Made by a program: the position numbers and the translations under genes. Shown here in pieces: positions 16,873 to 26,134 of a stretch of 64,000 nt of DNA. A model generated the notes under the pieces. That model saw only the letters and a list, made by a program, of their open reading frames with translations. It searched no databases and was not told the origin of the DNA. Numbering within the stretch: the stretch's first letter is position 1; each line of letters opens with the position of its first letter. This DNA is from Bradyrhizobium australiense (lineage in GTDB: Bacteria > Pseudomonadota > Alphaproteobacteria > Rhizobiales > Xanthobacteraceae). The stretch covers positions 496,001-560,000 of the forward strand of contig NZ_JAAVLX010000003.1 in assembly GCF_013114825.1 (NCBI RefSeq), written 5' to 3'.

Positions 16873-17940
16873 TCAGCGCGAGGCCACCAGCGGCCACAAT
16901 TCATCGGCGCCGCGGTTGCAGACGAGCTTGCCGAGCGCGACCGCCCAGTAGCTTTCCGAGCCGAAATCGTCGCGCCAGGCGAGCGCGCGCAGCGAGTAGC
17001 GATGCAGGATATGCTCGATGGTGAAGCCGATTGCGCCATGGACCTGATGGGCGATGCCGCCGCCTTTTTCCGCCGCTTCCGCGCAGCGGATCTTTGCCGC
17101 GACCGCTTCGAGGAACACTTCGTCGTTAAAGGAGGTTGCGTTGGCGATGGCGTCCGCGGCCGAGGTCGCCGCGGCCAGCGCGGCCGCCGACTCACCGGCG
17201 AGCCGCGCCAGATTGTGCTGCACCGCCTGGAACTTCGAGATCTTCTTCTCGAACGCGACGCGCTCGTTGGAATAGCGTACGGAAATCTCCAGCATCGATT
17301 CCAGCGCGCCGGCGATCTGCAGGGAGCGCGCGACGCCGCCCATCAGCATCAGCCGGGCCTGGTCGAAGCCTGTCGGCGCCGGCTTGATTGCGACCGGCGG
17401 CACCTTGTCCAGCATCACGACATCAGAAGGGTCGCCGCCGAGATTGAGCCCGCTCTCGATCCGGCATTTGCCGGCATCGAGCAGCGCGATGGAGAAATCA
17501 CCCTTCGCATCATTGGCGAGCACCGCAAAATGTTTTGCGACCTTGGCAAACGGCACGCCGCGCGCCCTGCCGGAGAGGCTGCCATCGGCATTGACGGTAA
17601 TCCGGTCTTTCGGGCTCGCGGGCACCACCGTCATCTCGCCGCCGGGTGACGCGATTTTGGCCTGCGCCAGAAGCCAGCCGGCCAGCATGGTCTCCGTCAG
17701 CGGCACCGCCACCGCAAAACGTCCGGCCGCGCTCAAGACGCTGAAACCTTCGGCGAGGCTTGCACCCGAGCCGCCGCAATCTTCCGGCACCCAAGCTAAT
17801 GGTAGGCCGGCGTCGGTCAGCGCCTGCCAGAGCGGGGCTTTCCACTCGCCCTTGTTGTCGCGATTGATGGTTTGGGCGTCGGCGAGATCGGCGAAAATTT
17901 TCTCCGCGGTCTCGGCAACGATGTTCTCACTCTCCGCCAC
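16873..17940 (-). CDS. Acyl-CoA dehydrogenase, small partner
   Basis: 355 residues, starting at GTG 17940 with GGGGAA upstream. The N-terminal part is divergent. The C-terminal half shows the family helices (RYSNERVAFEKKISKFQAVQHNLARLAGE) and HQVHGAIGFTIEHILHRY, which closes the flavin site. It is first in the operon with the large dehydrogenase and a crotonase, so it is probably the non-identical partner of a heteromeric enzyme. The 280 bases upstream are shared with the divergent SDR gene and should hold both promoters. Confidence 0.9.
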   Translation of the reverse strand: MAESENIVAETAEKIFADLADAQTINRDNKGEWKAPLWQALTDAGLPLAWVPEDCGGSGASLAEGFSVLSAAGRFAVAVPLTETMLAGWLLAQAKIASPGGEMTVVPASPKDRITVNADGSLSGRARGVPFAKVAKHFAVLANDAKGDFSIALLDAGKCRIESGLNLGGDPSDVVMLDKVPPVAIKPAPTGFDQARLMLMGGVARSLQIAGALESMLEISVRYSNERVAFEKKISKFQAVQHNLARLAGESAAALAAATSAADAIANATSFNDEVFLEAVAAKIRCAEAAEKGGGIAHQVHGAIGFTIEHILHRYSLRALAWRDDFGSESYWAVALGKLVCNRGADELWPLVASR

Positions 17941-18219
17941 AGCGTTCCCCGAAATTGATTGGCACCCGCCCGGCGCTTGGTAACCAAAGCCTCGGGTGCG
18001 GTCTTTTCTTGCGCTTTATGATGGGCAAAAGCCATAGCCGTGACAAGCGCTGTCCGCAGGGCCGCATGAGGCGGCGGCATGAAGATCGTAGGCAAAGAAT
18101 AATTCCGCACAGTGGAACGTTAGCGGATTTGCACGCACTTTGCGGCACGATATGGTAAGCCCGCGACCTACGAACGGGCGGTTCGAAACCCAGCTCAAAA
18201 GCAACAAGAGGGAATTAGG

Positions 18220-18999
18220 ATGTCGAAGGATGGTTTGTGCGCGATTGTCACCGGTTCTGCTTCCGGCTTGGGAGCCGCGACCGCGGCCATTCTGGCAACG
18301 GGCGGCGCGCGCATCGTCGTCAACTATTCCAACAGCAAGGCGGAAGCGGAAGCCACGGCCGATCTTTGTCGCAGCGCCGGCGCCGAAGTCGTGGTGGTGC
18401 AGGGTGACGTGTCGCGCGATGAGGACTGTAGAAAGATCGCCGCCGCCGTGCCGTGGGGACGGCTCGACGTGCTGGTCAACAATGCCGGCACCACCAAGCA
18501 TGTGCCGCATCACGATCTCGATGGGCTTTCCGCCGAGGACTTCCAGCGCATCTATGCCGTCAACACGATCGGCCCGTTCCAGATGATCCGCGCGGCGCGC
18601 GCGCTGCTCGAAGCGGGCGCGAAAGCCTCCGGTGCGCCGTCTGCCGTGGTCAATGTCTCGTCGGTCGCCGGCATTTCCGGCGGCGGCTCTTCCGTCGCCT
18701 ATGCCGCGAGCAAGGGCGCGCTCAACACCATGACGCAGTCGCTGGCGCGTGCGCTGGCGCCTTTGATCCGCGTCAACACGGTATGCCCGGGTTATATCGA
18801 TACGCCCTGGTTCACCAAGGGCCGCGGCGAGGCAGGGGCGAAAGCGGTGCGCGATGCCGTGGTAGCGAAGGTGCCGCTGAAGGTTGCGTCAACGGCGGAA
18901 GACATCGCGCAACTCGTCTGCTTCCTCGCGTCGCCGGCGTCGAGCAACATGACGGGCGAATTCGTGCGGATGGATGCGGGCATGCATTTGGTTTTGTGA
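18220..18999 (+). CDS. Short-chain dehydrogenase/reductase
   Basis: 259 residues of classical SDR type. TGSASGLG near residue 11 binds NAD(P), NNAG stabilises the central sheet, and Ser in VNVSSVAG with YAASK forms the catalytic site. Ending on MDAGMHL is usual for FabG-like members. It is divergent from the acyl-CoA dehydrogenase operon and may supply the 3-hydroxyacyl-CoA dehydrogenase step of that pathway; that is inference from position. The ribosome site lies in GAGGGAATTAGG. Confidence 0.92.
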   Translation: MSKDGLCAIVTGSASGLGAATAAILATGGARIVVNYSNSKAEAEATADLCRSAGAEVVVVQGDVSRDEDCRKIAAAVPWGRLDVLVNNAGTTKHVPHHDLDGLSAEDFQRIYAVNTIGPFQMIRAARALLEAGAKASGAPSAVVNVSSVAGISGGGSSVAYAASKGALNTMTQSLARALAPLIRVNTVCPGYIDTPWFTKGRGEAGAKAVRDAVVAKVPLKVASTAEDIAQLVCFLASPASSNMTGEFVRMDAGMHLVL

Positions 19000-19011
19000 G
19001 GGTTGGAGGCT

Positions 19012-19135
19012 GTCATTCCGGGATAGTGCGTTAGCACCAGACCTCAGGTGCGCAATTGCGCACCGGGGAATCTCGAGATCCTCAGGTGCGCAAGTGCGCA
19101 CCATGGTTCGATGCTTCGCATCGCCCCGGGATGAC
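19012..19135. repeat. GTCATTCCGGG-type mosaic palindrome
   Basis: It starts GTCATTCCGGG and ends CCCCGGGATGAC, with two internal copies of the CAGGTGCGCAA...TGCGCACC unit. It lies between two convergent genes. Confidence 0.85.
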
Positions 19136-19145
19136 GCCTTCCGCG

Positions 19146-19424
19146 TCACCTGTTCCCCGGATCCGAGATCACGCCGCGCGCGACCAGCCGGTTCCAGATG
19201 AACAGCACCACCAGCGCGCCGATGGTGGCCGTGATGAAGCCGGCGCCCTGGTCGGGGCCGTAATGGCCGATCGCCTGGCCGATGAAGGTCGCCAGGAACG
19301 CGCCGGCGATGCCGAGCACCGTAGTCAGAATGAAGCCGGTCGGGTTGTTCTGGCCCGGCGAAAGGATGCGCGCGATGATGCCGGCGACGAAGCCGACGAC
19401 GATGATCCAGATAATGCCGCCCAT
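19146..19424 (-). CDS. GlsB/YeaQ/YmgE-family small membrane protein
   Basis: 92 residues, beginning MGGIIWIIVVGFVAGIIARIL after AAGGGA. Three hydrophobic segments are visible, with glycine-rich packing motifs and FLATFIGQAIGHY in the middle. The family is associated with stress responses in bacteria (transglycosylase-associated proteins), but its biochemical role is not established. An upstream in-frame extension of seven codons is possible but lacks a ribosome site. It lies just downstream of, and on the same strand as, the YidB-like gene. Confidence 0.88.
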   Translation of the reverse strand: MGGIIWIIVVGFVAGIIARILSPGQNNPTGFILTTVLGIAGAFLATFIGQAIGHYGPDQGAGFITATIGALVVLFIWNRLVARGVISDPGNR

Positions 19425-19495
19425 TTCCGTCCCTTTCCAATGCATCGATGGTGAAAGCGGCGCGGCGCTTCCCGAGCGCCGCGCGTCTCGCGGCG

Positions 19496-20065
19496 TCAGA
19501 TCGAAATTTCGTTCTCGTTCGGCAGTCGTCCGTCCGGCGTCAGATGATTGACGACGTCGGGCAGATACTGGCTGAGCCCTTGCAGCAAATCGTCTCGCGA
19601 CAATCCGCTTTGCGCCGATAGCTGATCGATCTCGTCGGCGCCGAGCGCATTGGCGAGATCGCCGGGCGAGACCTGCTTGTTGGGGCCGTTGCTGACCCAG
19701 GAGTCGGCCTGATCACCAAGGCCCTTCTGCTGTAATTGATTCAGGAGGTCGCCGAGGCCGCCGCTCAAGATGCTGCCGGCCGCGCCGCCTGCGAGCAGGC
19801 CGCCCAACCCGCCCTTGAGCATGTCGCTGAGGCCACCGCCGCCTATGCCGCCTGGAAGACCGGCGTTCACATTGCCCGGCGTGGGCGCCGGTTGCGGCGC
19901 GGAGCCGGTCTGGTTGCCGCTAAAATGCTTGATACCCTTCCAGGCGAGCAGTGCCAGGATCGCCATGGTCAAGGGCGACATTCCGCCGCTCTCGGCTTGT
20001 GAGCTGGGGCGGCTCGGGCCGCGCGGCCCGTTCACCATGCCGTTGAGTACGTCGAGTAAACCCAT
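19496..20065 (-). CDS. YidB/DUF937-family protein
   Basis: 189 residues from ATG 20065, which is preceded by GGAGGAG. The N-terminal MGLLDVLNGMVNG is followed by a hydrophobic stretch (LTMAILALLAWKG), a Gly/Ala-rich centre (GGLGGLLAGGAAGSILSGGLG), and a conserved C-terminal part (WVSNGPNKQVSPGDLANALGADEIDQLSAQSGLSRDD). This C-terminal part is the DUF937 signature. The function is unknown. A longer open frame to 20497 overlaps the divergent reductase gene and is not used. Confidence 0.85.
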   Translation of the reverse strand: MGLLDVLNGMVNGPRGPSRPSSQAESGGMSPLTMAILALLAWKGIKHFSGNQTGSAPQPAPTPGNVNAGLPGGIGGGGLSDMLKGGLGGLLAGGAAGSILSGGLGDLLNQLQQKGLGDQADSWVSNGPNKQVSPGDLANALGADEIDQLSAQSGLSRDDLLQGLSQYLPDVVNHLTPDGRLPNENEISI

Positions 20066-20203
20066 GGTTGTCTCCTCCGCGTAGCCCCGCGTGAAACATA
20101 ACTGTGGCACATGACGGTTACAAGGCGCGGGCGGTGCCGCCTGCGATAGGCACAGTCCGCGCGCTCTGCTATTCGAAGCCGGGTGCAACGCGGTGGGTGA
20201 CAA

Positions 20204-21211
20204 ATGGTTTCGCGCCAAATGATCGGTATCGCCGGGGCGGGCAGCATCGGCTGCTTCGTCGGCGGCATGCTGGCGGCCGGCGGCCGCCGCGTGGCGCTGC
20301 TGGCGCGTCCGCGCGTGATCGCCGAAATCGAAGCCAACGGGCTGCGGCCGACGAGTTTTGAAGGTTTTGACCAGACCATCACGCACGGTCGGTTCGCATT
20401 GTCGGAAAATCCTTCCGTTTTTGCAGATGCCGGCGTCGTGCTGGTCACGGTCAAGAGCGCCGATACTGCTGCGATGGCCGACGTGATCGCTCACCACGCA
20501 CCATCAGATGCCGTCGTTATCAGCCTGCAAAACGGCGTCGGCAATGCCGCCGTCCTCCGCCATCGCCTGCCGGGGCGGCGCGTGCTCGGCGGCATGGTGC
20601 CGTTCAACGTGATCGCGCTGGGCGAGGGGCGATTTCATCGCGCGACCTCGGGCGACATCGTCATCGAGCAGGACGAGGCGCGCACCGCCGAGAAGTTGTC
20701 GGTGCCGGGACTGACAATGCGGCCGACCGGCAACATCGACGGCGTGCAATGGGGCAAGCTGCTGCTCAATCTCAACAACGCGCTCAACGCGCTGGCCGAT
20801 CTGCCGCTGCGCCGGCAGCTCGCACAACGCCCATGGCGGCGATTGTTCGCTGACCAACTCGCTGAAGCTCTTGCGGCGATCCGCGCCGAGGGCATCAAGC
20901 CGGTCTCGGCAACACCGATCCCGCCCGCCTGGATGCCGGTGCTGCTGCGCCTGCCGGATCCGGTCTTCGAAGCGTTGCTGGGGCGGACGATGAAGATCGA
21001 TCCTGAGGCGCGCTCGTCGATGTGGGAAGATCTGCAGCGTGGCCGCCGCACCGAAATCGATTATCTGCAGGGCGTCATCACCGAAATCGCCGAGCGCCGC
21101 CGGCTTAAGGCGCCGCTGTCGCGCCGGATCGTGGAATTGATCCGGCGGGCCGAGCGTGAGGCCAAGGGTTCGCCGGGCCTGACGCCGGAGCAGATTCGTC
21201 CCGTGAATTGA
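20204..21211 (+). CDS. Ketopantoate reductase family (ApbA/PanE-like) dehydrogenase
   Basis: 335 residues. GIAGAGSIGCFVGGMLAAGG is the NADPH-binding loop, and SLQNGVGNAAVL with GMVPFNV matches the family core. The C-terminal helical domain (SSMWEDLQRGRRTEIDYLQGVI) carries the conserved acidic and Asn-containing substrate region. The biosynthetic role, reduction of ketopantoate to pantoate, is possible. Since a second family member lies at 34623 and neither is beside pantothenate genes, one or both may act on other 2-oxo acids. The start could also be ATG 20219. Confidence 0.88.
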   Translation: MVSRQMIGIAGAGSIGCFVGGMLAAGGRRVALLARPRVIAEIEANGLRPTSFEGFDQTITHGRFALSENPSVFADAGVVLVTVKSADTAAMADVIAHHAPSDAVVISLQNGVGNAAVLRHRLPGRRVLGGMVPFNVIALGEGRFHRATSGDIVIEQDEARTAEKLSVPGLTMRPTGNIDGVQWGKLLLNLNNALNALADLPLRRQLAQRPWRRLFADQLAEALAAIRAEGIKPVSATPIPPAWMPVLLRLPDPVFEALLGRTMKIDPEARSSMWEDLQRGRRTEIDYLQGVITEIAERRRLKAPLSRRIVELIRRAEREAKGSPGLTPEQIRPVN

Positions 21212-21275
21212 TTTGCCTTGAAATGGCGCCGGCCTGGCGCGAATTTCGTTGAGGTGAGCCGATGGGAGAAGCGAC

Positions 21276-21476
21276 ATGAAACGAACGGGCCTCGCGCTGG
21301 TAGCGATTGTCGTCCTGGCCGGCTGGGCGTCATTGCTGCCCGCCTATGCCGTGCCGCCGACGGTGACGCCGTCGCCGGGCTATGACGCGCGGCTGCAGGA
21401 GCAGCGGGCGGCGTCGCGCGCGGTCGCAGCACCCGCCGTCAAGCCGCGCCGCGGCAAGAAGGCGCGCGCGCATTGA
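21276..21476 (+). CDS. Small secreted basic protein of unknown function
   Basis: 66 residues. A good ribosome site (GGGAGAAGCGAC) precedes ATG 21276. The first 25 residues form a signal peptide ending LLPAYAVPP. The mature part is short, Ala/Arg/Lys-rich and ends KPRRGKKARAH. I do not recognise it. Codon use and the signal peptide argue that it is real. Confidence 0.6.
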   Translation: MKRTGLALVAIVVLAGWASLLPAYAVPPTVTPSPGYDARLQEQRAASRAVAAPAVKPRRGKKARAH

Positions 21477-21583
21477 AGCTGACGTCGCCGCGCCTGCCTG
21501 GCATGCCGAAGCTCGGACAAGCCGAATTCGCATTACCGGAAGTCCTGGACGATCGTGATTACGGATTGACACTTCCGCAGGCT

Positions 21584-21664
21584 GTCATTCCGGGATGCGC
21601 GCAGCGCAGACCGCGGTTGTCGGTGCGAGATTCCGGGTTCGTGCATCCGCACGCCCGGAATGAC
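21584..21664. repeat. GTCATTCCGGG-type mosaic palindrome
   Basis: It starts GTCATTCCGGGATGCG and ends GCCCGGAATGAC, between two convergent genes. Confidence 0.85.
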
Positions 21665-21677
21665 GAAGAAAAGCTCG

Positions 21678-22319
21678 TCAGCTCTTCTTCTGCTTTGCCG
21701 GCTGCTGCTGCTGTGGATTGAACAGCCGCTTCAGTTCGTTGATGCTCTCCGAGAGCCGCGGCCATTCACACGAGAATTGGCTCTTGGCGCATTGAGCAGC
21801 CCTAATGCGTGCGGCCTGCTTGACCGGGCTCGCCACCGGGATCGGCACTTTTTCGATTTCGACCGGCGGAGAGGCCTGCTCGGTGCGCAGCGAGACCTGC
21901 TGGATGCCTTGTTCTATGCCCTGCGCTGGCGGCGGCTCCGGCTGTTGCTGCCTGGCCGCCTGCGCCGCGACGGCGTGGTTGCGCCGTTCGCGCTCGAGAT
22001 AGGCGGTATATTGCTCGTCGATCTTCTTCTGCTCTTCCGGCGTCGGGTTGGGACCTGCGATGTCGAAGGTCCGGTCCTGCATGAAATCATAATAGGTGTA
22101 GCCGCCGCCGGGCTTGCGGCGGCCGGCGAATTTCGCGTTGCATTCGGCGAGTTTCGCCGTCTTCTCTTCTTTGGTCGTCGCTTTTTCGGCAACGTCGGCG
22201 CAAGATTCGAAATCCACCGGCGCACTGCGCCACCATTGCGCGTCCGCGGGCATCGGCGCGAGCACGAACAGCCCACCGATCGCGGCAAAAACCAATGACG
22301 ATGCACGTGAGGCGATCAC
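21678..22319 (-). CDS. Periplasmic protein of unknown function
   Basis: 213 residues. A signal peptide ends PMPADAQWW. The mature part has the pairs SCADVAEKA and LAECNAKFAG, which could form a disulfide, then GGGYTYYDFMQDRTFDIAGPNPTPEEQKKIDEQY. After that come a Gln/Pro-rich linker and a second Cys-containing segment (AAQCAKSQFSCEWPRLSESINELKRLF). The protein ends in a poly-Gln/Lys tail. No enzyme family is recognised. Related proteins with the same Cys/YYDFMQ arrangement occur as hypotheticals in rhizobia, from memory. Confidence 0.75.
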   Translation of the reverse strand: MIASRASSLVFAAIGGLFVLAPMPADAQWWRSAPVDFESCADVAEKATTKEEKTAKLAECNAKFAGRRKPGGGYTYYDFMQDRTFDIAGPNPTPEEQKKIDEQYTAYLERERRNHAVAAQAARQQQPEPPPAQGIEQGIQQVSLRTEQASPPVEIEKVPIPVASPVKQAARIRAAQCAKSQFSCEWPRLSESINELKRLFNPQQQQPAKQKKS

Positions 22320-22584
22320 GGACGATTTGCTCCGGTCGAATTCTTGGGAACTTTGGCTGAGTCGATTGTCATCATTTTGGCAGCGCTGTCACGCCCAAAC
22401 TGCACGATGTTCCCGCTGGCGTTGTGATCTTACCCACTTCATGTGACCGATGGAACACAATGCCCGAACGAAAAAATTGTTGAGCAAATTCAACAGCAAA
22501 AGCACGTTGCGCACACGATGCTGCAGCGATGGGATTCGCACCATCTGAAGGCGAGCGGATAAGCACGCCACATTGTGGCAAGAA

Positions 22585-23541
22585 TCAGTCAGATCCTCTC
22601 GCGCGGGCCAATGTGCGCGATGCCGTTTCGTGGAACGCGGAGCGATAAAGCCTTGCGAATTCGCCCATGTGATGAAAGCCGTTGGCGCGGGCGCACGACG
22701 TCACGGTGATGGCGTCGGATCCTTTCACGAGCTGTGCGCGAGCCGACCAAAGCTGCTTAAGACGCAAATAGCGATGCAGGCTCATGCCGCGAACGCTCGC
22801 CACCGCCGTGCCCAGCGTTCTGACCGACACGCCGCATTGTTCGGCAAGGTCGACGCTGTAGATTGGCGCGGCGGGATGAAGCGCCACATACTCGTCGATC
22901 ATGCGAACCAGGCGGCAATAGCCACGGCTTGCAATCCTGCCCGCAACTTCCGGTGTTCTGCTGCTGCGGAACATCTCGTCGATGGCGAGCAGCAGGCCTT
23001 CCTGGAGGGCAAGCGCCGAGCGCGGCTCCTGCAACAGTTCCGGTATGGCGGAGGCTGTCTGCAAAATACCTGCCGTGACGGATCTGACGGTTGCGAGGGC
23101 GTCGGCGTCCGGCGTGAACGGGCAGAGCTGGTCCGGATTATCGAACCATTCCCGATCCCGCAGGCCGGCGCCAAGCGTGATGATCGCGTGCAGCGACCCG
23201 CGGGGTTCGACGAACTGCAAATCCACATTGCCGCGCATGCCGACAAAGGCCGGACGGTTCACGGACATGCCGTTGACGGCGACGTCGTAGTTGTCCTCGA
23301 TCTGGAAGATGACGACACCATGCGCCGCGCGGTAGCTGACATCAACGATGCGGGGAAACGAGGAAAGCGCCGTGATCTGGCAGCAGGGCAACTGCACCAT
23401 CGCGCGCGCGGTATGGAAATTCGCAAGATTCAACGGGACGCTGCGCGCGTCCGCGACGAATTCGACCGGCCGGAAGGCGTCGATGTCGGAAAACCGGAAA
23501 ATCGAAAGGGCCGGCGAGGGGGCAAGCTTCTGGAACAGCAT
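22585..23541 (-). CDS. AraC-family transcriptional regulator
   Basis: 318 residues. The last 100 residues form the AraC double helix-turn-helix (YSVDLAEQCGVSVRTLGTAVASVRGMSLHRYLRLKQLWSARAQL, then VTSCARANGFHHMGEFARLYRSAFHETASRTL). The N-terminal 200 residues are a sensor resembling the AraC-binding-like domain of the FeaR/AraC group. It is divergent from the RraA-cupin-Bug genes across 250 bases and is the obvious candidate to regulate them, although no operator could be defined by eye. Confidence 0.92.
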   Translation of the reverse strand: MLFQKLAPSPALSIFRFSDIDAFRPVEFVADARSVPLNLANFHTARAMVQLPCCQITALSSFPRIVDVSYRAAHGVVIFQIEDNYDVAVNGMSVNRPAFVGMRGNVDLQFVEPRGSLHAIITLGAGLRDREWFDNPDQLCPFTPDADALATVRSVTAGILQTASAIPELLQEPRSALALQEGLLLAIDEMFRSSRTPEVAGRIASRGYCRLVRMIDEYVALHPAAPIYSVDLAEQCGVSVRTLGTAVASVRGMSLHRYLRLKQLWSARAQLVKGSDAITVTSCARANGFHHMGEFARLYRSAFHETASRTLARARGSD

Positions 23542-23793
23542 TTAAGAGAACTGGCGACGTGAATCTTCGCTGCCAGCGTCGGCCGGTCTGGTTAAGGCCG
23601 CGTTAAGAAGTGTGGCCGGCTGAAGATTTTGGCAGCACCGGCTCGACGTGCGGGGCCTACGTACCAGCCGCCCTGGACCCATCCAAATCCATTATACCTG
23701 CTCCAGCGGAATGCTAAGTGTCTTGCCGCAACCCAAGCCATCATGTGGCTGCTCGTGTCGCGCGGCCCGGAGCCGCAGGAGGAAACAGTTTTT

Positions 23794-24432
23794 ATGACCA
23801 TCACCACGGCCATGACCAGCGTGCCGAAGCCCGCGCCTGACCTGATCGACGCGTTCAGAGGGGCGCCGACGTCTGTCATTAGCGACAATCTTGCCCGGCT
23901 ACCGGGGGCGGTCGGCCTGCGGCCGTTCCACCGCGGCAGCAAGCTCGTTGGAGTTGCCTTCACCGTGCGCACGCGGCCCGGCGACAACCTTGCGATCCAC
24001 CGGGCGCTCGAACTGGTCGGGCCGGGCGACGTGATCGTGGTCGACGGCGGCGGCGACGAGACGCGGGCGCTGGTCGGTGAGATCATGAAGAACATCGCCG
24101 AATACCGCGGCGCCGCGGGCTATGTGATCGACGGCGCCATCCGCGACGTCGCGGCCTTCGCTGCTTCCGACTTTCCCTGCTTTGCCCGCGCGGCGATCCA
24201 CCGCGGCCCGTACAAGAGCGGGCCCGGCGAGATCAACGTGCCGGTTTCCATCGGCGGTTCGGTGATTTCTCCTGGCGACATCGTGGTGGGCGATGAGGAC
24301 GGCGTAGTGTCGTTTCCCGCTGCGACGGCCGCCTCCTTGCTTGAGGCGGTTCGCGCCCAGATCGAGCGCGAGGAGGATACGCTGATCGCGATTCGTGAAG
24401 GCCGCTACCAAGGCAGCTACGGCAAGTCTTGA
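23794..24432 (+). CDS. RraA-family protein (4-hydroxy-4-methyl-2-oxoglutarate aldolase-like)
   Basis: 212 residues from ATG 23794, with AGGAGG well placed upstream; the longer frame from 23629 lacks one. GYVIDGAIRDVAAFAA and VSIGGSVISPGDIVVGDEDGVV are the conserved divalent-metal and substrate segments of the HMG/CHA aldolase-RraA fold. Family members cleave HMG or oxaloacetate in aromatic catabolism, or inhibit RNase E. Being followed by a cupin and a tricarboxylate-type binding protein, a catabolic aldolase is more likely than an RNase regulator. Confidence 0.9.
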   Translation: MTITTAMTSVPKPAPDLIDAFRGAPTSVISDNLARLPGAVGLRPFHRGSKLVGVAFTVRTRPGDNLAIHRALELVGPGDVIVVDGGGDETRALVGEIMKNIAEYRGAAGYVIDGAIRDVAAFAASDFPCFARAAIHRGPYKSGPGEINVPVSIGGSVISPGDIVVGDEDGVVSFPAATAASLLEAVRAQIEREEDTLIAIREGRYQGSYGKS

Positions 24433-24645
24433 GGATAGACTTTGATCGATGCGCAACGATCCCAAAGCGGACGCAGTGCAGCGCATGGCGCTGCATGCGT
24501 CCGGGAACCCGCGGCGCGTGGTGTGGACCCCGGCTCAGCGGCGCACCGCTTCGCGCTCTGCCGCATCCAGGGAACGCAGGCCGGTACGTGTCGCATCAAA
24601 TTGAAGCGCCGCTGAGTAAAAATCACGCGCTTGAGGGAGGAAACG

Positions 24646-25014
24646 ATGAGTCAGAAGGAAGAATTCCACAACCTCGACAACCCCGCCGACGGCCTATTTC
24701 GCGAACTCGCCCCCGGGCTCACGACGCGCATTTTCTCCGGCGAGCACGCCATGCTGTCGGTGGTGACGCTGGCGCCGCATTCGCAAGGCACCCTGCATCA
24801 TCACCCCGAAGAACAATGGGGCGTGCTGCTTGAAGGCTCGGCGATCCGTGTTCAGGGCGGTGAGGAAATTCCGGTCAAGAAGGGCGATTTCTGGCGCACG
24901 CCTGGAAATGTGCCACATACGATGCGGGCTGGACCGGAGGGGGCGCGTGTGCTTGACATCTTCAGTCCACCGCGGCCCGAGTACAAGAAAGCCGGGTCCG
25001 GCTTCGGCACGTAA
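24646..25014 (+). CDS. Small cupin-domain protein
   Basis: 122 residues, with GAGGGAGGAAACG directly before ATG 24646. The first cupin motif reads TLHHHPEEQWGVLLEGSAIR, with three His and a Glu available for metal. The second is VPHTMRAGPEGARVLDIFSPPR. Single-domain cupins of this size act as isomerases, dioxygenases or sensors of small acids. The place between RraA and a Bug receptor suggests a role in the same carboxylic-acid pathway. The 213 bases before it contain GC-rich partial palindromes but no gene. Confidence 0.88.
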   Translation: MSQKEEFHNLDNPADGLFRELAPGLTTRIFSGEHAMLSVVTLAPHSQGTLHHHPEEQWGVLLEGSAIRVQGGEEIPVKKGDFWRTPGNVPHTMRAGPEGARVLDIFSPPRPEYKKAGSGFGT

Positions 25015-25071
25015 GCAAAGTCTGCGAACAAAAATAAAAAAATCGCCGGCGACAATGGGAGGAGAGTTCTG

Positions 25072-26031
25072 GTGAAGATTACAAGACGCAACTTGCTTGC
25101 GGCGACAGCCGCGTTCGCGGTGACGCCGGCGCTGGCGCAGCCGGCCAAGAACATGACGCTGGTGGTGCCGTTCCCGCCGGGGGGATCGACCGACGCGCTG
25201 GCGCGGCTATTGCAGTCTCATCTGCAGACGAAGCTCGGCCGGACTGTGCTGGTGGAGAACAAGTCGGGCGCGGCCGGCTCGCTCGGCGCCGTGCAGGTCG
25301 CCAAGAGCGCGCCTGACGGCGCGACGTTTCTCGTGACTTTCGACTCGCACGCGGTGATCCCCTCGATCCTCGAAAAGCCGGGGCTGGATGTCGAGAAGGA
25401 TCTGGTACCGGTGCTCCTGGTCGGCACCGCGCCTTACGTTGTTGCCGCGAATGCCGAGCGGCCGTACAAGAGCTTTGCCGACGTGATCGCGGCCTGCAAG
25501 GCCAATCCCGGCGCGGTGAAATATGCCTCCGTCGGCATCGGCACGCTCGGCCATCTCGCGATGACGGTGCTCGGCAAGAAGGCCGGCGTGGAGATCACGC
25601 ATGTGCCCTACCGCGGCGGCGGTCCGGCCATGAATGACGTGCTGGGTGGCCATGTCGACCTCATCGTGGGCTCGGCGGCGCTCGTGACCGCGCAGCTCGG
25701 CACCAACATGCTGCGTCCCATCCTGCAATTGGGCCGCGAGCGGCTATCCGTGCTCAAGGATACCCAGACGGCGATCGAAGCGGGCTTTCCCGATTTCGAG
25801 ACGCTCGCCTGGTGGGGCGTTTTCGCGCCGAAGGGGACGCCGGAAGATGTGATCGCCGGCATGGCGAAATCGGTGAGGGAGATTCTGAGCGAGCCGGCGG
25901 TAGCGGCGCAGCTGCGCGATACGCAGAACATGTCTTTGCTGCTCGCCGATGGCAAGGCGTTCTCGACCTTCTTCGCCAAGCAGGTGAGCATCTGGGGGCA
26001 GGTGGTCCGCGAGAACAACATCAAGGCGTAG
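25072..26031 (+). CDS. Bug-family (TctC-like) tripartite tricarboxylate transporter substrate-binding protein
   Basis: 319 residues. It starts at GTG 25072 after GGGAGGAGAG. The signal peptide reads MKITRRNLLAATAAFAVTPALAQP and has an RR pair, so TAT export is possible. The mature protein carries the Bug hallmarks (LVVPFPPGGSTDALARLL, VENKSGAAGSLG, THVPYRGGGPAMNDVLGGHVDLI). No TctA/TctB membrane genes adjoin it, so it either shares a distant transporter or works as a sensor. It ends the RraA-cupin-Bug set that lies beside an AraC regulator. Confidence 0.93.
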   Translation: MKITRRNLLAATAAFAVTPALAQPAKNMTLVVPFPPGGSTDALARLLQSHLQTKLGRTVLVENKSGAAGSLGAVQVAKSAPDGATFLVTFDSHAVIPSILEKPGLDVEKDLVPVLLVGTAPYVVAANAERPYKSFADVIAACKANPGAVKYASVGIGTLGHLAMTVLGKKAGVEITHVPYRGGGPAMNDVLGGHVDLIVGSAALVTAQLGTNMLRPILQLGRERLSVLKDTQTAIEAGFPDFETLAWWGVFAPKGTPEDVIAGMAKSVREILSEPAVAAQLRDTQNMSLLLADGKAFSTFFAKQVSIWGQVVRENNIKA

Positions 26032-26084
26032 GGTTGAGGGACGCACATCCGCGACACGGGACTCAACTTCCTTATCCGATCATG

Positions 26085-26111
26085 AAAAAGGCCCCACCAG
26101 CGTGGGGCCTT
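26085..26111 (-). terminator. Intrinsic terminator of the PRC-barrel gene
   Basis: Read on the minus strand, a 9-bp stem AAGGCCCCA/TGGGGCCTT with a 6-base loop is followed by TTT and then CATG. It lies 24 bases after the stop at 26135. On the plus strand no T run follows, but the hairpin also lies after the Bug gene and may serve both. Confidence 0.85.
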
Positions 26112-26134
26112 GATCAACTGAGCCCGTCGGAGCC

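Noticed and set aside
14937..17024. A 695-codon plus-strand open frame
   Set aside because: It is the antisense shadow of a crotonase and an acyl-CoA dehydrogenase; high GC keeps the opposite frame open.
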